Shown here piece by piece: positions 44,725 through 53,901 of a DNA stretch of 64,000 nucleotides. Position 1 is the stretch's first letter. Each line of letters begins with the position of its first letter. The stretch covers positions 127,392 to 191,391 of the forward strand of contig NZ_HE978567.1 of the NCBI RefSeq assembly GCF_000311825.1. The letters are read 5' to 3'. The notes under the pieces are model-generated. The model ran no database searches and was not told where the DNA came from. It was given only the letters and a program-made list of their open reading frames with translations. The DNA is from Peptoniphilus grossensis ph5 (GTDB lineage: Bacteria; Bacillota; Clostridia; Tissierellales; Peptoniphilaceae). The position numbers were made by a program, and so were the translations under genes.

Positions 44725-44751
44725 AGACCTATTGAGGGAGACAATAGGTCT
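44725..44751 (-). terminator. Terminator of the lactate/ETF/lrgAB operon
   Basis: AGACCTATTG/CAATAGGTCT, 7-base loop; short T-tract (TTTACTTATTT) on the minus strand. It is 34 bases after the lrgB stop. Confidence 0.8.
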
Positions 44752-44784
44752 AATAAATTTATTTAGTTCAAAACAACATTCGCC

Positions 44785-45477
44785 TTAAAATAAGCTTTCT
44801 ATAACTTTCATTGCAAGAGGCATTAGGATTACAGTCACAAGACCTGCCACAGCAATTGAAAGTCCACTCATGGCACCTTGGATCTCGCCAAGCTTTCTCG
44901 CTTCAGATGTTCCAACTGCGTGAGAAGATGTACCAATGGCAACACCTTGTGCTGTTGGGTCCTTTATCCTAAAGAGCTTTATGATCATTGGGGCAATAAC
45001 TGCACCAGTTACCCCTCTTATTACTACAAGGACTGCAGTAATGGCAGAGGCGCCACCATACTCTTCAGATAGAGAAATTGCAATTGCAGTTGTAATTGAT
45101 TGTGGAGTTGCAGACACAACTATGTTTTTGTCAAAGCCAGCCATGTGGAAGACAAAGACCACAAATAACATTGCAATTACAGAGCCAAGTACCGTTCCTG
45201 AAAGAATTGGGATTAAATTTTTCTTTAATTCGGGCAAATTTTCGTACAAATCAACAACCATTGCTACTGTGGCAGGAGCGATGAAGAACATTATAAAGTC
45301 TCCACCCTGCTTATAATCTTCGTAGGGTATTCCTGTCACCTTTAAAAACAAGATACATAGGGCAATGGATATTAGTAGAGGATTAGCCAAAGGAGTTTTT
45401 AATTTTTTGTTTATCATCTTTCCTATTTCAAAAGTTGCAAAGGTCAAGATGATGCCAAAGTATTTGTTACTAAACAT
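44785..45477 (-). CDS. lrgB: LrgB/CidB-family membrane protein
   Basis: A 230-aa protein with about six membrane helices, containing AIGTSSHAVGTSEARKLGEI-like (IGTSSHAVGTSEA) and PQSITTAIAISLSEEYGG, the LrgB landmarks. LrgA/LrgB form pairs once thought to be antiholins; in B. subtilis and S. mutans related pairs transport pyruvate. It overlaps lrgA by 8 nt and lies downstream of etfBA/acd/lactate-type dehydrogenase genes, which favours organic-acid transport. Confidence 0.92.
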   Translation of the reverse strand: MFSNKYFGIILTFATFEIGKMINKKLKTPLANPLLISIALCILFLKVTGIPYEDYKQGGDFIMFFIAPATVAMVVDLYENLPELKKNLIPILSGTVLGSVIAMLFVVFVFHMAGFDKNIVVSATPQSITTAIAISLSEEYGGASAITAVLVVIRGVTGAVIAPMIIKLFRIKDPTAQGVAIGTSSHAVGTSEARKLGEIQGAMSGLSIAVAGLVTVILMPLAMKVIESLF

Positions 45478-45820
45478 CTTTCCTCCTTTGTAAAATTTCT
45501 ATAATTTTACCAGTGAGTCCCATTGTTATAGCTGTGCCAAGGACTACTAAAACCACGAGTAGGCCAGCCTTTCCCCTTATCTCGTCATAGGAATTTATAA
45601 TGCCAACGCCTGCTGGCACAAACAAAATCGCCAAATTTTGTAAAATTCCGTTGGAAGTCTTTTTAACATCGTCGGGTTTTATTATTCCAACTGCAAAGGC
45701 TATGAAGAGATAAATCATACCATATACAGCTTCAGGTATTGGGAAATTTATAAGGTGTCTAGTCACTACTCCAAGCATTAAGCAGACACATAATATTACA
45801 AATTCCTTTAAATAGTTCAT
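45470..45820 (-). CDS. lrgA: LrgA/CidA-family membrane protein
   Basis: A 116-aa protein with four membrane helices: LGVVTRHLINFPIPEAVYGM and LAILFVPAGVGIINSYDEI are LrgA/CidA landmarks. It starts 8 bases after etfA in the same operon. Function as a holin-like or pyruvate/lactate transporter subunit; context favours transport. Confidence 0.92.
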   Translation of the reverse strand: MNYLKEFVILCVCLMLGVVTRHLINFPIPEAVYGMIYLFIAFAVGIIKPDDVKKTSNGILQNLAILFVPAGVGIINSYDEIRGKAGLLVVLVVLGTAITMGLTGKIIEILQRRKDV

Positions 45821-45827
45821 AAGTCAC

Positions 45828-46799
45828 CTATGCGTTTTCTTTAATTTTTTTCACTTCTTCAATAAGTAGTGGAAGAATAACTTTACAGTCTCCAACTATT
45901 CCCACATCAGCAAGATTAAATATAGGAGCGTCTTCGTCCTTATTTATTGCTAGGATAAAGCCAGAGTTTTCCATGCCAGAAATGTGTTGCACTGCGCCAG
46001 AAACTCCACAGCCAATGTATAGGGCTGGAGAAACAATTTTACCAGATTGACCAATTTGTGAAGCCTTAGGTAGAACTCCATCGTCAATTACTGGTCTTGT
46101 GCCAGAGATTGGAGCGCCGAAAGCATCAGCAAGTTCCTTAACAAGTGGGAAGATTTCATCAGATGATGCCCCTCTACCACAAGTTACGATTACTGGAGCA
46201 TCTTCAAGGTTAATTTCAGCACCTGCTGCCATTACCACATCTCTTATGATTGATTTTATGTCCTTAACTTCATCAATATTTTCTTCTACAAGATTTCCTG
46301 CTCCATTTAGGTCCTCTCTCTTGTCAAAGGATCCTGCTCTCACTGTGATAATTCTTGGAGCCTTGTTTAGCTTTGATTCAGTTAAAACAGTTGCCCCATA
46401 AGAAGGACTTACATAAAGGACTTCTTCTCCTTCAAATTTAATTTCCATTACATTTGTAAGAGAAACTGTGTCAAGTGTAGCAGCAACATTTGGAGCCAAG
46501 TCCTTGCCGTCAAGTGTACCTGGGATAAAGATGTCTTCACATTCATATTTTTTAGCCACTTCAACAATAATATTTGAGAAGTCTTCCATATTGTAAGCAT
46601 CTCTTTTTACAAGTACAATATCACTTGCTCCTGCTCCCCTTAATTTATTTAATTCATCATCTTTTAAATCTTCTGTAATTAAGGCAAGGGATTTATTTCC
46701 TTTTTCAACTGCAATTTCACTTGCCTTAGATAGAGCTTCTAAAGAAAGTTTAATAGGAGCACCCTCTTTAATTTCTATATAAGTTAATATATTTTTCAT
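45828..46799 (-). CDS. etfA: Electron transfer flavoprotein alpha subunit (pair 2)
   Basis: A 323-aa subunit: VTCGRGASSDEIFPLVKELA, GTRPVIDDGVLPKASQIGQS and GCGVSGAVQHISGMENSGFI. No N-terminal ferredoxin domain, unlike LctC of Acetobacterium. It works with etfB just upstream. Its partners are probably the acyl-CoA dehydrogenase and FAD-linked dehydrogenase in the same operon. Confidence 0.95.
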   Translation of the reverse strand: MKNILTYIEIKEGAPIKLSLEALSKASEIAVEKGNKSLALITEDLKDDELNKLRGAGASDIVLVKRDAYNMEDFSNIIVEVAKKYECEDIFIPGTLDGKDLAPNVAATLDTVSLTNVMEIKFEGEEVLYVSPSYGATVLTESKLNKAPRIITVRAGSFDKREDLNGAGNLVEENIDEVKDIKSIIRDVVMAAGAEINLEDAPVIVTCGRGASSDEIFPLVKELADAFGAPISGTRPVIDDGVLPKASQIGQSGKIVSPALYIGCGVSGAVQHISGMENSGFILAINKDEDAPIFNLADVGIVGDCKVILPLLIEEVKKIKENA

Positions 46800-46808
46800 C
46801 TTTTCCTC

Positions 46809-47576
46809 CTATAAAACCTTTTGTTCCTTCATGATTGCAATAGCCTTTGCTACGCTATCTTCTGGCTCTTCTTCTTGAATCTTAACTCCAGCTTCCCTCT
46901 TCTTAGGTTCAAAGTCCTTAATCTCTTCAAGAGTTAGACTAGAGTCACAAGTAACTTCAAAGTCTTCAATCTTTTGTCTTCTTGCAGCCATCTTTGACTT
47001 TATAGTAGGGTATCTTGGTTCATAATCTGGCTTAGCAATAGTTACAACGCATGGAGTTTTTGTTTCAACTTCTCTATAGCCACCGTCGATTTCTTGCTTA
47101 GTGATAAGCTTGTCCCCATCTAATTTCATTTCGATAACAGATGTAACAACACCAAGATCAGATTTATTGGCAAAGTAAACTCCAACTTGTGAGCCTTCAG
47201 CATCAGTAGTTTCCTTGCCAAAGCATACAAGGTCAAATTTGCCAAGTTCTTCTTCCAATTTCGCCTTTGCGCCCATAAGTATTTCTGTAATCATTTTTGC
47301 GTCAAGATTTCTATAATCATCACGCTTTACTAAGTATGCCTTGTCAGCTCCAACAGCTAGACAATTTTTAAGTGAATTTTTAACATCTTCACCGCCAATA
47401 GAAAGAACAGTTACTTGTCCTTCCACTGCTTCCTTTAATCTTACAGCCATTTCTAGGGAGTAAGTGTCAAAGGCATTTACAACAGGTGTGATGGAATCTA
47501 TTGTAGCTCTGTCATCAACGACAGAAACTGCAACTGAATCATCAGGCACTTCTTTTATACAAACTAAAATATTCAT
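46809..47576 (-). CDS. etfB: Electron transfer flavoprotein beta subunit (pair 2)
   Basis: A 255-aa subunit beginning NILVCIKEVPDDSVAVSVVD, with FGKETTDAEGSQVGVYFANK and AKPDYEPRYPTIKSKMAARR. It belongs to the form found with anaerobic acyl-CoA dehydrogenases. One-to-ten-base spacing on each side shows cotranscription with acd and etfA. Confidence 0.95.
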   Translation of the reverse strand: MNILVCIKEVPDDSVAVSVVDDRATIDSITPVVNAFDTYSLEMAVRLKEAVEGQVTVLSIGGEDVKNSLKNCLAVGADKAYLVKRDDYRNLDAKMITEILMGAKAKLEEELGKFDLVCFGKETTDAEGSQVGVYFANKSDLGVVTSVIEMKLDGDKLITKQEIDGGYREVETKTPCVVTIAKPDYEPRYPTIKSKMAARRQKIEDFEVTCDSSLTLEEIKDFEPKKREAGVKIQEEEPEDSVAKAIAIMKEQKVL

Positions 47577-47578
47577 TC

Positions 47579-48715
47579 TTAACCTCTCAATAAATTATTA
47601 GCAACAACAATTCTCAAAATTTCGTTAGTACCTTCAAAAATTTGGAAGATCTTTGCATCTCTTAAAAGTTTTTCTACAGGATATTCTCTGCTGTAGCCAT
47701 AACCGCCAAATAGTTGGATGGCATCTTCAGCCACTCTCATAGCTATATCAGAAGCATAACATTTTGCAATTGCAGATTCTCTATTGTAGCTTAGGCCCAT
47801 GTCCATTCTTGTAAGTGCATTGGCAACCATTTGTCTTGCAACTTCTGTTTGAATGTCCATATCAGCAAGCTTAAATTGAATAGCTTGGTTTGCATTAATA
47901 GCTTTGCCAAATTGGATTCTTTCTGTAGTATATTTTTTAGCTTCGTCAATACCTCTTTGTGCAATACCAACAGCTATACAACCCATCCAAGCCCTAGCTT
48001 GGTCAAGAGTCTTCATGGCAATAGAAAAGCCCTTGCCTTCTTCGCCAATAAGATTTGATGCAGGAATTCTACAATCTTCAAGGACAACATCAGTTGTGTT
48101 AGAAGTTCTAATTCCCATCTTGTCTTCTTCCTTGCCTGAGCTTAGTCCAGGAGTTCCTGCTGGCACTAAGAACATAGAAAGTCCCTTTACTCCCTTAGAT
48201 TTATCAGTTGATGCAGTAATACAATAATAAGATGCAACAGCACCATTAGTGATGAAGCACTTTCTTCCGTTTAGCACATATTCGTCGCCATCTTTTACAG
48301 CAGTAGTAGTTCCTGAACTTGCATCAGAACCAGCCCCTGGTTCAGTAAGACAGAAGGCACCAAGTCCACCTTCCATAGCCACATCAGCAACATAATTTTT
48401 TTGTTCTTCGCTACCTGCAATAAGAACTGGCTTCATGCCAAGTCCTGATGCAGAAATAGTAGTTGCAAAACCAGCGTCAGCCTTTGCCATTTCTTCAAAT
48501 AGAGCAGCAATATCTACTCTTGAAAGACCAGGTCCGCCTAATTCTTCTGGCACTTCAAGGGCAAAGTATCCTTGTTCCTTTGCCATTTCGTATAAATCTT
48601 CTGGCCATTCTCCACTTCTGTCTGCTTCCTTACAAACTTCAACAACTTCTTTCTCACAGAAGTTTCTAACATCTAAAAGCAAATCCTTTGCTTCTTCAGA
48701 AATTAAATATGACAT
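47579..48715 (-). CDS. Acyl-CoA dehydrogenase (short-chain/butyryl-CoA type)
   Basis: A 378-aa flavoenzyme. AFCLTEPGAGSDASSGTT, the FAD site CFITNGAVASYYCIT, and the C-terminal catalytic glutamate in IFEGTNEILRI are intact. It oxidises acyl-CoA or, with bifurcating ETF, reduces enoyl-CoA (crotonyl-CoA or acryloyl-CoA). The neighbours suggest it takes part in lactate/acyl-CoA redox steps; chain length is not certain. Confidence 0.94.
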   Translation of the reverse strand: MSYLISEEAKDLLLDVRNFCEKEVVEVCKEADRSGEWPEDLYEMAKEQGYFALEVPEELGGPGLSRVDIAALFEEMAKADAGFATTISASGLGMKPVLIAGSEEQKNYVADVAMEGGLGAFCLTEPGAGSDASSGTTTAVKDGDEYVLNGRKCFITNGAVASYYCITASTDKSKGVKGLSMFLVPAGTPGLSSGKEEDKMGIRTSNTTDVVLEDCRIPASNLIGEEGKGFSIAMKTLDQARAWMGCIAVGIAQRGIDEAKKYTTERIQFGKAINANQAIQFKLADMDIQTEVARQMVANALTRMDMGLSYNRESAIAKCYASDIAMRVAEDAIQLFGGYGYSREYPVEKLLRDAKIFQIFEGTNEILRIVVANNLLRG

Positions 48716-48746
48716 CTTTATCCCCTTTTTCTTATTAAATAAATTA

Positions 48747-50159
48747 TTAAATGACTTTATTTGGATTTAAAATCATGTTAGGGTCAAATACCTTTTTAAT
48801 GCCTCTCATTAATTCAGTATTAACATCCCCTTCAAACATCTTTAAGAATTCCTTCTTACCAAAGCCAATTCCGTGTTCACCAGAAATTTGTCCGCCCATT
48901 TCATAAGCCTTTCCATAAATGTCCTTCATGAAAACTTCAACTTCTTTGACAAACTCTTCTTTTTCCATGTCATTTGAGCAAGTGTAAATGTGTAAGTTGC
49001 CATCGCCTGCGTGGCCAAAGGACTTAACTTCAAATGGGAAGTCCTTAGCTCTTTCGTTTACATAGTGAACGTACTTAGCAATCATGTTAATTGGCACAAC
49101 AACGTCACATTCGTCAAGAAGTTTAGTTTGTGATTCAATTGCTTCAAGGAAGGAAGATCTTGCAGCCCAAGCTTCCTTGATCTTATTTGGAGTGTCAGCA
49201 ACTAAGATATCAATTGCTCCAGCTTCCATTAGAACTTCAGCAGCTTCTTCGATAATGTCGTTAAGTTCATCTTCATCATTTCCGTCAAAAGTGATAAGAA
49301 GATAAGCACCAATGTCAATTCCTTCTAATTCCTTAGGGAAAGTAGATTTTCCAATATAAATTTCAGACATATTAACAATTTCTTTTTCCATAAATTCAAT
49401 AGCTTGTGGATTTAAGTGAGCCTTGAAAAGTTGTGGAACAGTTGAAATACAAGTATCAAGGTCTTCGTAAGGAACGATTAGAGAAATAGTTTCCCTTGGA
49501 GCAGGAATAATCTTTAAAGTAAGCTCAGTGATAATTCCTAGAGTTCCTTCAGAGCCAATGATTAAGTCCTTTAGAGAATAACCAGTTGATGTCTTAGAAA
49601 CAGTTGCACCAAATTGAGTGATTTCTCCAGTAGGAAGGACAACTTCCATTGAACGCACATAGTTTCTTGTAGTGCCATACTTAACAGCTCTCATGCCACC
49701 AGCGTTAGTAGCAACATTTCCCCCAAGAGTTGCAAACTTTTCGCCTGGATCAGGTGGGTACATATATCCCCTAGTTAAACAGTCTTCAGCAAGATCGTTT
49801 AATAATACACCTGGTTCAACTTTAACAACCATGTTTTCTTCATCATAAGCAAGAATTTTATTCATAGATTGCATGTTAAGCATTACGCCGCCAAATCTTG
49901 AAACGCCAGCGCCAGTAAGACCAGTGCCAGCACCTCTTGCAAGTACAGGAATTTTATTTTCGTTACAAATTTTTACGATCTTTGAAACTTCTTCTGCAGA
50001 AGTAACATCAACAACAAGATCCGGTTGTCCTTCGCCATAAATTGGCATTTCATCGTGGAAGAAGTCAATATTGATTTCTTCGCCAACATATACTTTGCCG
50101 CTAACAGCAGCCTTAATGTCCTCAATAACTTTATCAGTTACAGAATTATAATTTCCCAT
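48747..50159 (-). CDS. FAD-linked 2-hydroxyacid dehydrogenase (GlcD/LctD type)
   Basis: A 470-aa flavoprotein. The PCMH-type FAD domain includes VLARGAGTGLTGAGVSRFGG and DPGEKFATLGGNVATNAGG; the C-terminal domain has SFGHAGDGNLHIYT and QISGEHGIGFGKK, metal and substrate sites of D-lactate/glycolate oxidases. Acetobacterium LctD is of this family and uses ETF as acceptor; here etfBA lies in the same operon. Start at the ATG 50159 with GGAGGG; a TTG 12 bases earlier is rejected. A TATAAT at 50200-50205 is the probable -10. Confidence 0.92.
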   Translation of the reverse strand: MGNYNSVTDKVIEDIKAAVSGKVYVGEEINIDFFHDEMPIYGEGQPDLVVDVTSAEEVSKIVKICNENKIPVLARGAGTGLTGAGVSRFGGVMLNMQSMNKILAYDEENMVVKVEPGVLLNDLAEDCLTRGYMYPPDPGEKFATLGGNVATNAGGMRAVKYGTTRNYVRSMEVVLPTGEITQFGATVSKTSTGYSLKDLIIGSEGTLGIITELTLKIIPAPRETISLIVPYEDLDTCISTVPQLFKAHLNPQAIEFMEKEIVNMSEIYIGKSTFPKELEGIDIGAYLLITFDGNDEDELNDIIEEAAEVLMEAGAIDILVADTPNKIKEAWAARSSFLEAIESQTKLLDECDVVVPINMIAKYVHYVNERAKDFPFEVKSFGHAGDGNLHIYTCSNDMEKEEFVKEVEVFMKDIYGKAYEMGGQISGEHGIGFGKKEFLKMFEGDVNTELMRGIKKVFDPNMILNPNKVI

Positions 50160-50199
50160 GTTTCCCTCCAAATTTTTTAAAAATATTCTTCTTGCTTTT

Positions 50200-50205
50200 A
50201 TTATA
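50200..50205 (-). promoter_or_regulatory. Probable -10 of the lactate/ETF operon
   Basis: TATAAT on the minus strand 41 bases upstream of the dehydrogenase ATG. No clear -35, so an activator may be needed. Confidence 0.45.
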
Positions 50206-50268
50206 TAACCTTATTGTAAAAAAACGGTTTATTGGCACTTGCAAGAACTTGAATCATTGTGACATTAT

Positions 50269-50297
50269 TTGACTTTTATTCAACAAATTAATATAAT
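50269..50297 (+). promoter_or_regulatory. Promoter of the divergent regulator gene
   Basis: TTGACT (50269-50274), 17-base spacer, TATAAT (50292-50297); the ATG lies 34 bases downstream. Confidence 0.8.
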
Positions 50298-50330
50298 TTA
50301 TATATAAATTTTTACGGAAGGAGAAAAAAT

Positions 50331-51767
50331 ATGTGGCACTACAGACAAGTTTTTAAAATTTTGACAGACATGACAAATACCAAGCTCTCCACCCTTGCCT
50401 ATGCCTTGGACTACGACATATCCTACATAAGCAAGTGGAACTCTGGCAAAAAAATTCCATCATCAAAAAATATTTACACCATAAATAGAAAACTTGCGCC
50501 CCTATTTGCAAGGGCCCTCATAGAAGAGGACAAGACCAAGGACTTTCTCCTTAGCTTTGAATTAAAAAATTCAGAAATCTTAAAAAAAGAACCGGAAAAA
50601 GGCCTGGAAGTCTTAATCTATAAGCTCCTAAACGAGTCCTACGCCTACACAAATTCTGATGCAATAGAAGAAAGACCACAAGGCACAAATTTCATCTTCA
50701 AAACATCTAGCGTGGAAAGCGACTTAAAAGAAATTCTAGAAAAATTAATTTTGGAGAACATAGACCTTGACATCTGGGCAACCTTTGACATCACAAGTCC
50801 CTATGCAGACATACTCATTCAGACCATAAAAAAAGTGTCAAGAGATGTAGAAGTAAACCTCCACCTCCTTTGCAAAAAAGATGACATAGAAAAAATAGAT
50901 CTCTTAAAAATTATCACAGATAACTCATCCATAAACTTAGAATTCTATGAGCGCAGCTACACTCACTGCGACTTCATACTCATAAAGGGCGAGATGTATA
51001 TAATCATAGCCGAAAGAGAGGACTACTCAACCCTAACTTCAGGCAGAGAACTTGACACCCTCTTTGAAATTACATCCTTTATGGACCACTTCTTTGACGG
51101 GCTAAACAAAATAATTGTCACAGCCTCTCCCAAAGAGATGGCAGAGACAAATTACAGAAAATATTTTTACTCCGACAACGAATTTTTATTCTTGTCAAAT
51201 TACGGCTTCGAATTTTTGCTGCCCAACAAAATTATTGACAGAATAGAAGCTTCCCTTGACCAGGACCAAGAAATAAACAAAAAAGAAATTGCCGGCATAA
51301 AACTTTTGTGGGAGGAACTTTTTGTTGATGCCAAGATAAATTTCTTGACCACAAGGACCAGCCTCTTAAACTACTTAGAAACTGGCAATATCCTCTACTG
51401 CTCCACTAGGGCAAAACTAAGTCCAAAAGAAATTGAAGACCACCTAAAAAACATAATTGAAATCATGAAGAATAACGAGAACATAAACTTTTACATCATT
51501 AATGACAACAGATACCTAAAGTCCATGGGACTGGACAAATTTAATTTCTTCATCAACGAAAATAATATGTTCTTCAAAAAAATTGAAGGGGACAAGCTAA
51601 GCACAAAGACATCCATAGTTACAGACATAAAGATCCACAACAAGATTCAAGCTGTCCTTAAGGACATAATGAATAGCTCCTACAGCAAAAAATATAACAT
51701 CAAGGAATTAGAAAAGCTCTTCGCAAAATACTCTGAAGTCTTCAAAAAAATTTCCGAGAAAAGATAA
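50331..51767 (+). CDS. HTH regulator of unknown family, divergent from the lactate/ETF operon
   Basis: A 478-aa cytoplasmic protein. Residues about 15-50 (TKLSTLAYALDYDISYISKWNSGKKIPSSKNI, in part) look like a Cro/XRE-type helix-turn-helix; the remaining 400 residues are alpha/beta with no family motif I recognise. A middle region (about 118-275) and a C-terminal region (about 330-470) seem to be separate domains. It stands divergent from the dehydrogenase/ETF operon with 171 bases between the starts, which suggests it senses a metabolite and regulates that operon. Codon use is unusually rich in C-ending codons compared with neighbours. Confidence 0.7.
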   Translation: MWHYRQVFKILTDMTNTKLSTLAYALDYDISYISKWNSGKKIPSSKNIYTINRKLAPLFARALIEEDKTKDFLLSFELKNSEILKKEPEKGLEVLIYKLLNESYAYTNSDAIEERPQGTNFIFKTSSVESDLKEILEKLILENIDLDIWATFDITSPYADILIQTIKKVSRDVEVNLHLLCKKDDIEKIDLLKIITDNSSINLEFYERSYTHCDFILIKGEMYIIIAEREDYSTLTSGRELDTLFEITSFMDHFFDGLNKIIVTASPKEMAETNYRKYFYSDNEFLFLSNYGFEFLLPNKIIDRIEASLDQDQEINKKEIAGIKLLWEELFVDAKINFLTTRTSLLNYLETGNILYCSTRAKLSPKEIEDHLKNIIEIMKNNENINFYIINDNRYLKSMGLDKFNFFINENNMFFKKIEGDKLSTKTSIVTDIKIHNKIQAVLKDIMNSSYSKKYNIKELEKLFAKYSEVFKKISEKR

Positions 51768-51790
51768 ATTTTATAAAAATAATATTTTCT

Positions 51791-51827
51791 AAAAAGGATG
51801 CAGCCTAAAAAGCTGGCATCTTTTTTT
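51791..51827 (+). terminator. Terminator of the regulator gene
   Basis: AAAAAGGATGC/GCATCTTTTTT with an inner AGC/GCT pair and a T-run. The rest of 51828-52079 is A/T-rich with no ORF or structure I recognise. Confidence 0.85.
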
Positions 51828-52079
51828 AATAATAAGATCTTTCCAAAAAATTTTCTCCTTATAAGGACTTTGCTCCTACAAAATGAAAACCTTTTGATAT
51901 ATACTAACTAATAGAGATATATTATTTGAAGCGTGAATTTTTTATAAACATTTTTTTAATTAAGCTCTAATAAATATGTCTCTAAATATCCATAACACCT
52001 AAAGTATTGCAAATTTAAAAGTTATTCCAAGATCCCCAAACTTATAAAATTTTAAATTTTTAGCTTACTTTAAGATGGC

Positions 52080-52108
52080 TTTAAATTTATTTTTCGTCTT
52101 TATATTAT
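52080..52108 (+). promoter_or_regulatory. Candidate promoter of the yfcC-iadA operon
   Basis: TTTAAA (52080-52085), 17-base spacer, TATTAT (52103-52108). The resulting 5' UTR is about 60 nt. Confidence 0.5.
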
Positions 52109-52177
52109 CTTAATTAAATAAAATTTACTGCCTCTTAAAATAATATGGATAAAATATAAACTCGAAAGGAGAAAATT

Positions 52178-53890
52178 ATGAGAAAAAAAGATTTAACAAA
52201 ATTTAAAACGCCACACACCTATGCAATTATTTTTGTTGTCGTTCTTATTTGCTGGGGCTTAACATTTTTAATTCCAGCAGGTAAATTCTCAACTCACGAA
52301 GTTGAATACCAAAATGCCGCTGGAGAAACTGACACAAGGACTGTATTGCAAACTGAAACCTTTAGGTACATGCACCCTCTCAACAAGGACTTCTTGGCTC
52401 AAAATCTTGACAAATTATACCAAGATAAAGAAGCTATGGAAGAAAAGGAAATTGACGAGGAGGCCTTTGCTGAACTTCTAAAAACTCCAGCTGACACTTG
52501 GGACCAAGGAGCTCTCGATGAGGTTGGCTTGACAGATGACACTTTATACGGACTTTATGGGGATAATTTTTATGATAAATCTGTCAACTTAAATAAGACA
52601 GCAAAAATTTGGGGTACAGATGACTTCAATGGCTTTGGTTTTTTAAACTACTTGTTCGAAGGTCTAGTATCTGGTGATAAATACGGCTCTGCTGTTGGTA
52701 TTGTTGCCCTACTTTTAGTTGTAGGTGGAGCCTTTGGCATCATCATGGCTACTGGTGCCATTGACGCTGGTATCTACGCTGTAATCGACAAGACTAAGGG
52801 CCTTGAAAGATTTGCCATTCCAATTTTATTTTACCTATTTTCATTAGGTGGAGCTACCTTTGGCATGAGTGAAGAGGTTATTCCCTTCTCCATGGTCATG
52901 GTTCCCTTTGTCATTGCCCTTGGCTACGACTCCATTGTCGCCGTCACTGTAACCTTTGTTGCATCACAACTTGGCAATGCCGTTTCTTGGATGAGTCCCT
53001 TCTCCGTTGCCATAGCTCAAGGTATAGCTGGCATTCCAGTTTTATCTGGTGCAGGCTTTAGACTTGTATGTTGGGTTGTAGTTACAGGTCTTGGTGCAGC
53101 TTACACTATGATCTATGCAGAAAGAATTAGAAAGACTCCAACTCTTTCCGTTGTCTATGAAACAGACAACAAGTTTAGGGCAAAACTTGCAGAAGATAAT
53201 TCCGCACAAGAATTTAAGCTTGGCCATAAAATTATTTTACTTGAAATGTTAGTAGTTTTAATTTGGATTGTTTGGGGAGTTATGAAAAAGGGCTACTACA
53301 TTCCTGAAATAGCCTCACAATTCTTTGTAATGGGTCTTGCTGCAGGTCTTACAGCAGTAATCTTTAAATTAAATAATATGACAATTAACGACATGGCTTC
53401 CTGCTTCCAATCAGGTGCAGCAGATCTTGCTGGCACAGCCGTTGTTGTAGGTATGGCTAAGGGCATTTTAATTGTACTTGGTGGCAGCGATGCAAATTCC
53501 TTCTCTGCTCTAAATACTATTCTTTACTCCATGGGCAATGCCTTCGCTGGCGTTCCAAAAACAATTGCAGCAATTGGCATGTATTTATTCCAATCACTAT
53601 TTAACCTGGTTGTAACATCAAACTCAGGACAAGCAGCCCTAACTATGCCAATTATGGCACCTCTTGCTGACTTAGTTGGTCTTTCAAGACAAATTGCAGT
53701 CCTTGCTTACCAAATGGGCGCAGGCTTTATGGATGCCTTTACACCTGTTTCTGCAAGTTTAATTGGTGTCCTCGGCGTTGCTGGTATAGATTGGTCTAAG
53801 TGGGCAAAATTCCAAATCAAGATGCAAGCCTTCTTCTTCCTACTTGGCTCAATAATACTAGTTATTGCAGTCCTCATTAATTTCCAATAG
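52178..53890 (+). CDS. YfcC-family (C4-dicarboxylate/peptide-type) transporter
   Basis: A 570-aa permease with about 12 helices. The start TPHTYAIIFVVVLICWGLTF, GGATFGMSEEVIPFSMVMVP, and NSGQAALTMPIMAPLADLVG are YfcC landmarks. An extracytoplasmic hydrophilic insert (about 40-150) follows the first helix. It is cotranscribed with the isoaspartyl dipeptidase gene 11 bases later, which suggests import of isoaspartyl or acidic dipeptides. YfcC members are otherwise assigned to arginine/ornithine or dicarboxylates. Confidence 0.9.
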   Translation: MRKKDLTKFKTPHTYAIIFVVVLICWGLTFLIPAGKFSTHEVEYQNAAGETDTRTVLQTETFRYMHPLNKDFLAQNLDKLYQDKEAMEEKEIDEEAFAELLKTPADTWDQGALDEVGLTDDTLYGLYGDNFYDKSVNLNKTAKIWGTDDFNGFGFLNYLFEGLVSGDKYGSAVGIVALLLVVGGAFGIIMATGAIDAGIYAVIDKTKGLERFAIPILFYLFSLGGATFGMSEEVIPFSMVMVPFVIALGYDSIVAVTVTFVASQLGNAVSWMSPFSVAIAQGIAGIPVLSGAGFRLVCWVVVTGLGAAYTMIYAERIRKTPTLSVVYETDNKFRAKLAEDNSAQEFKLGHKIILLEMLVVLIWIVWGVMKKGYYIPEIASQFFVMGLAAGLTAVIFKLNNMTINDMASCFQSGAADLAGTAVVVGMAKGILIVLGGSDANSFSALNTILYSMGNAFAGVPKTIAAIGMYLFQSLFNLVVTSNSGQAALTMPIMAPLADLVGLSRQIAVLAYQMGAGFMDAFTPVSASLIGVLGVAGIDWSKWAKFQIKMQAFFFLLGSIILVIAVLINFQ

Positions 53891-53901
53891 GAAGTGAAGA
53901 T

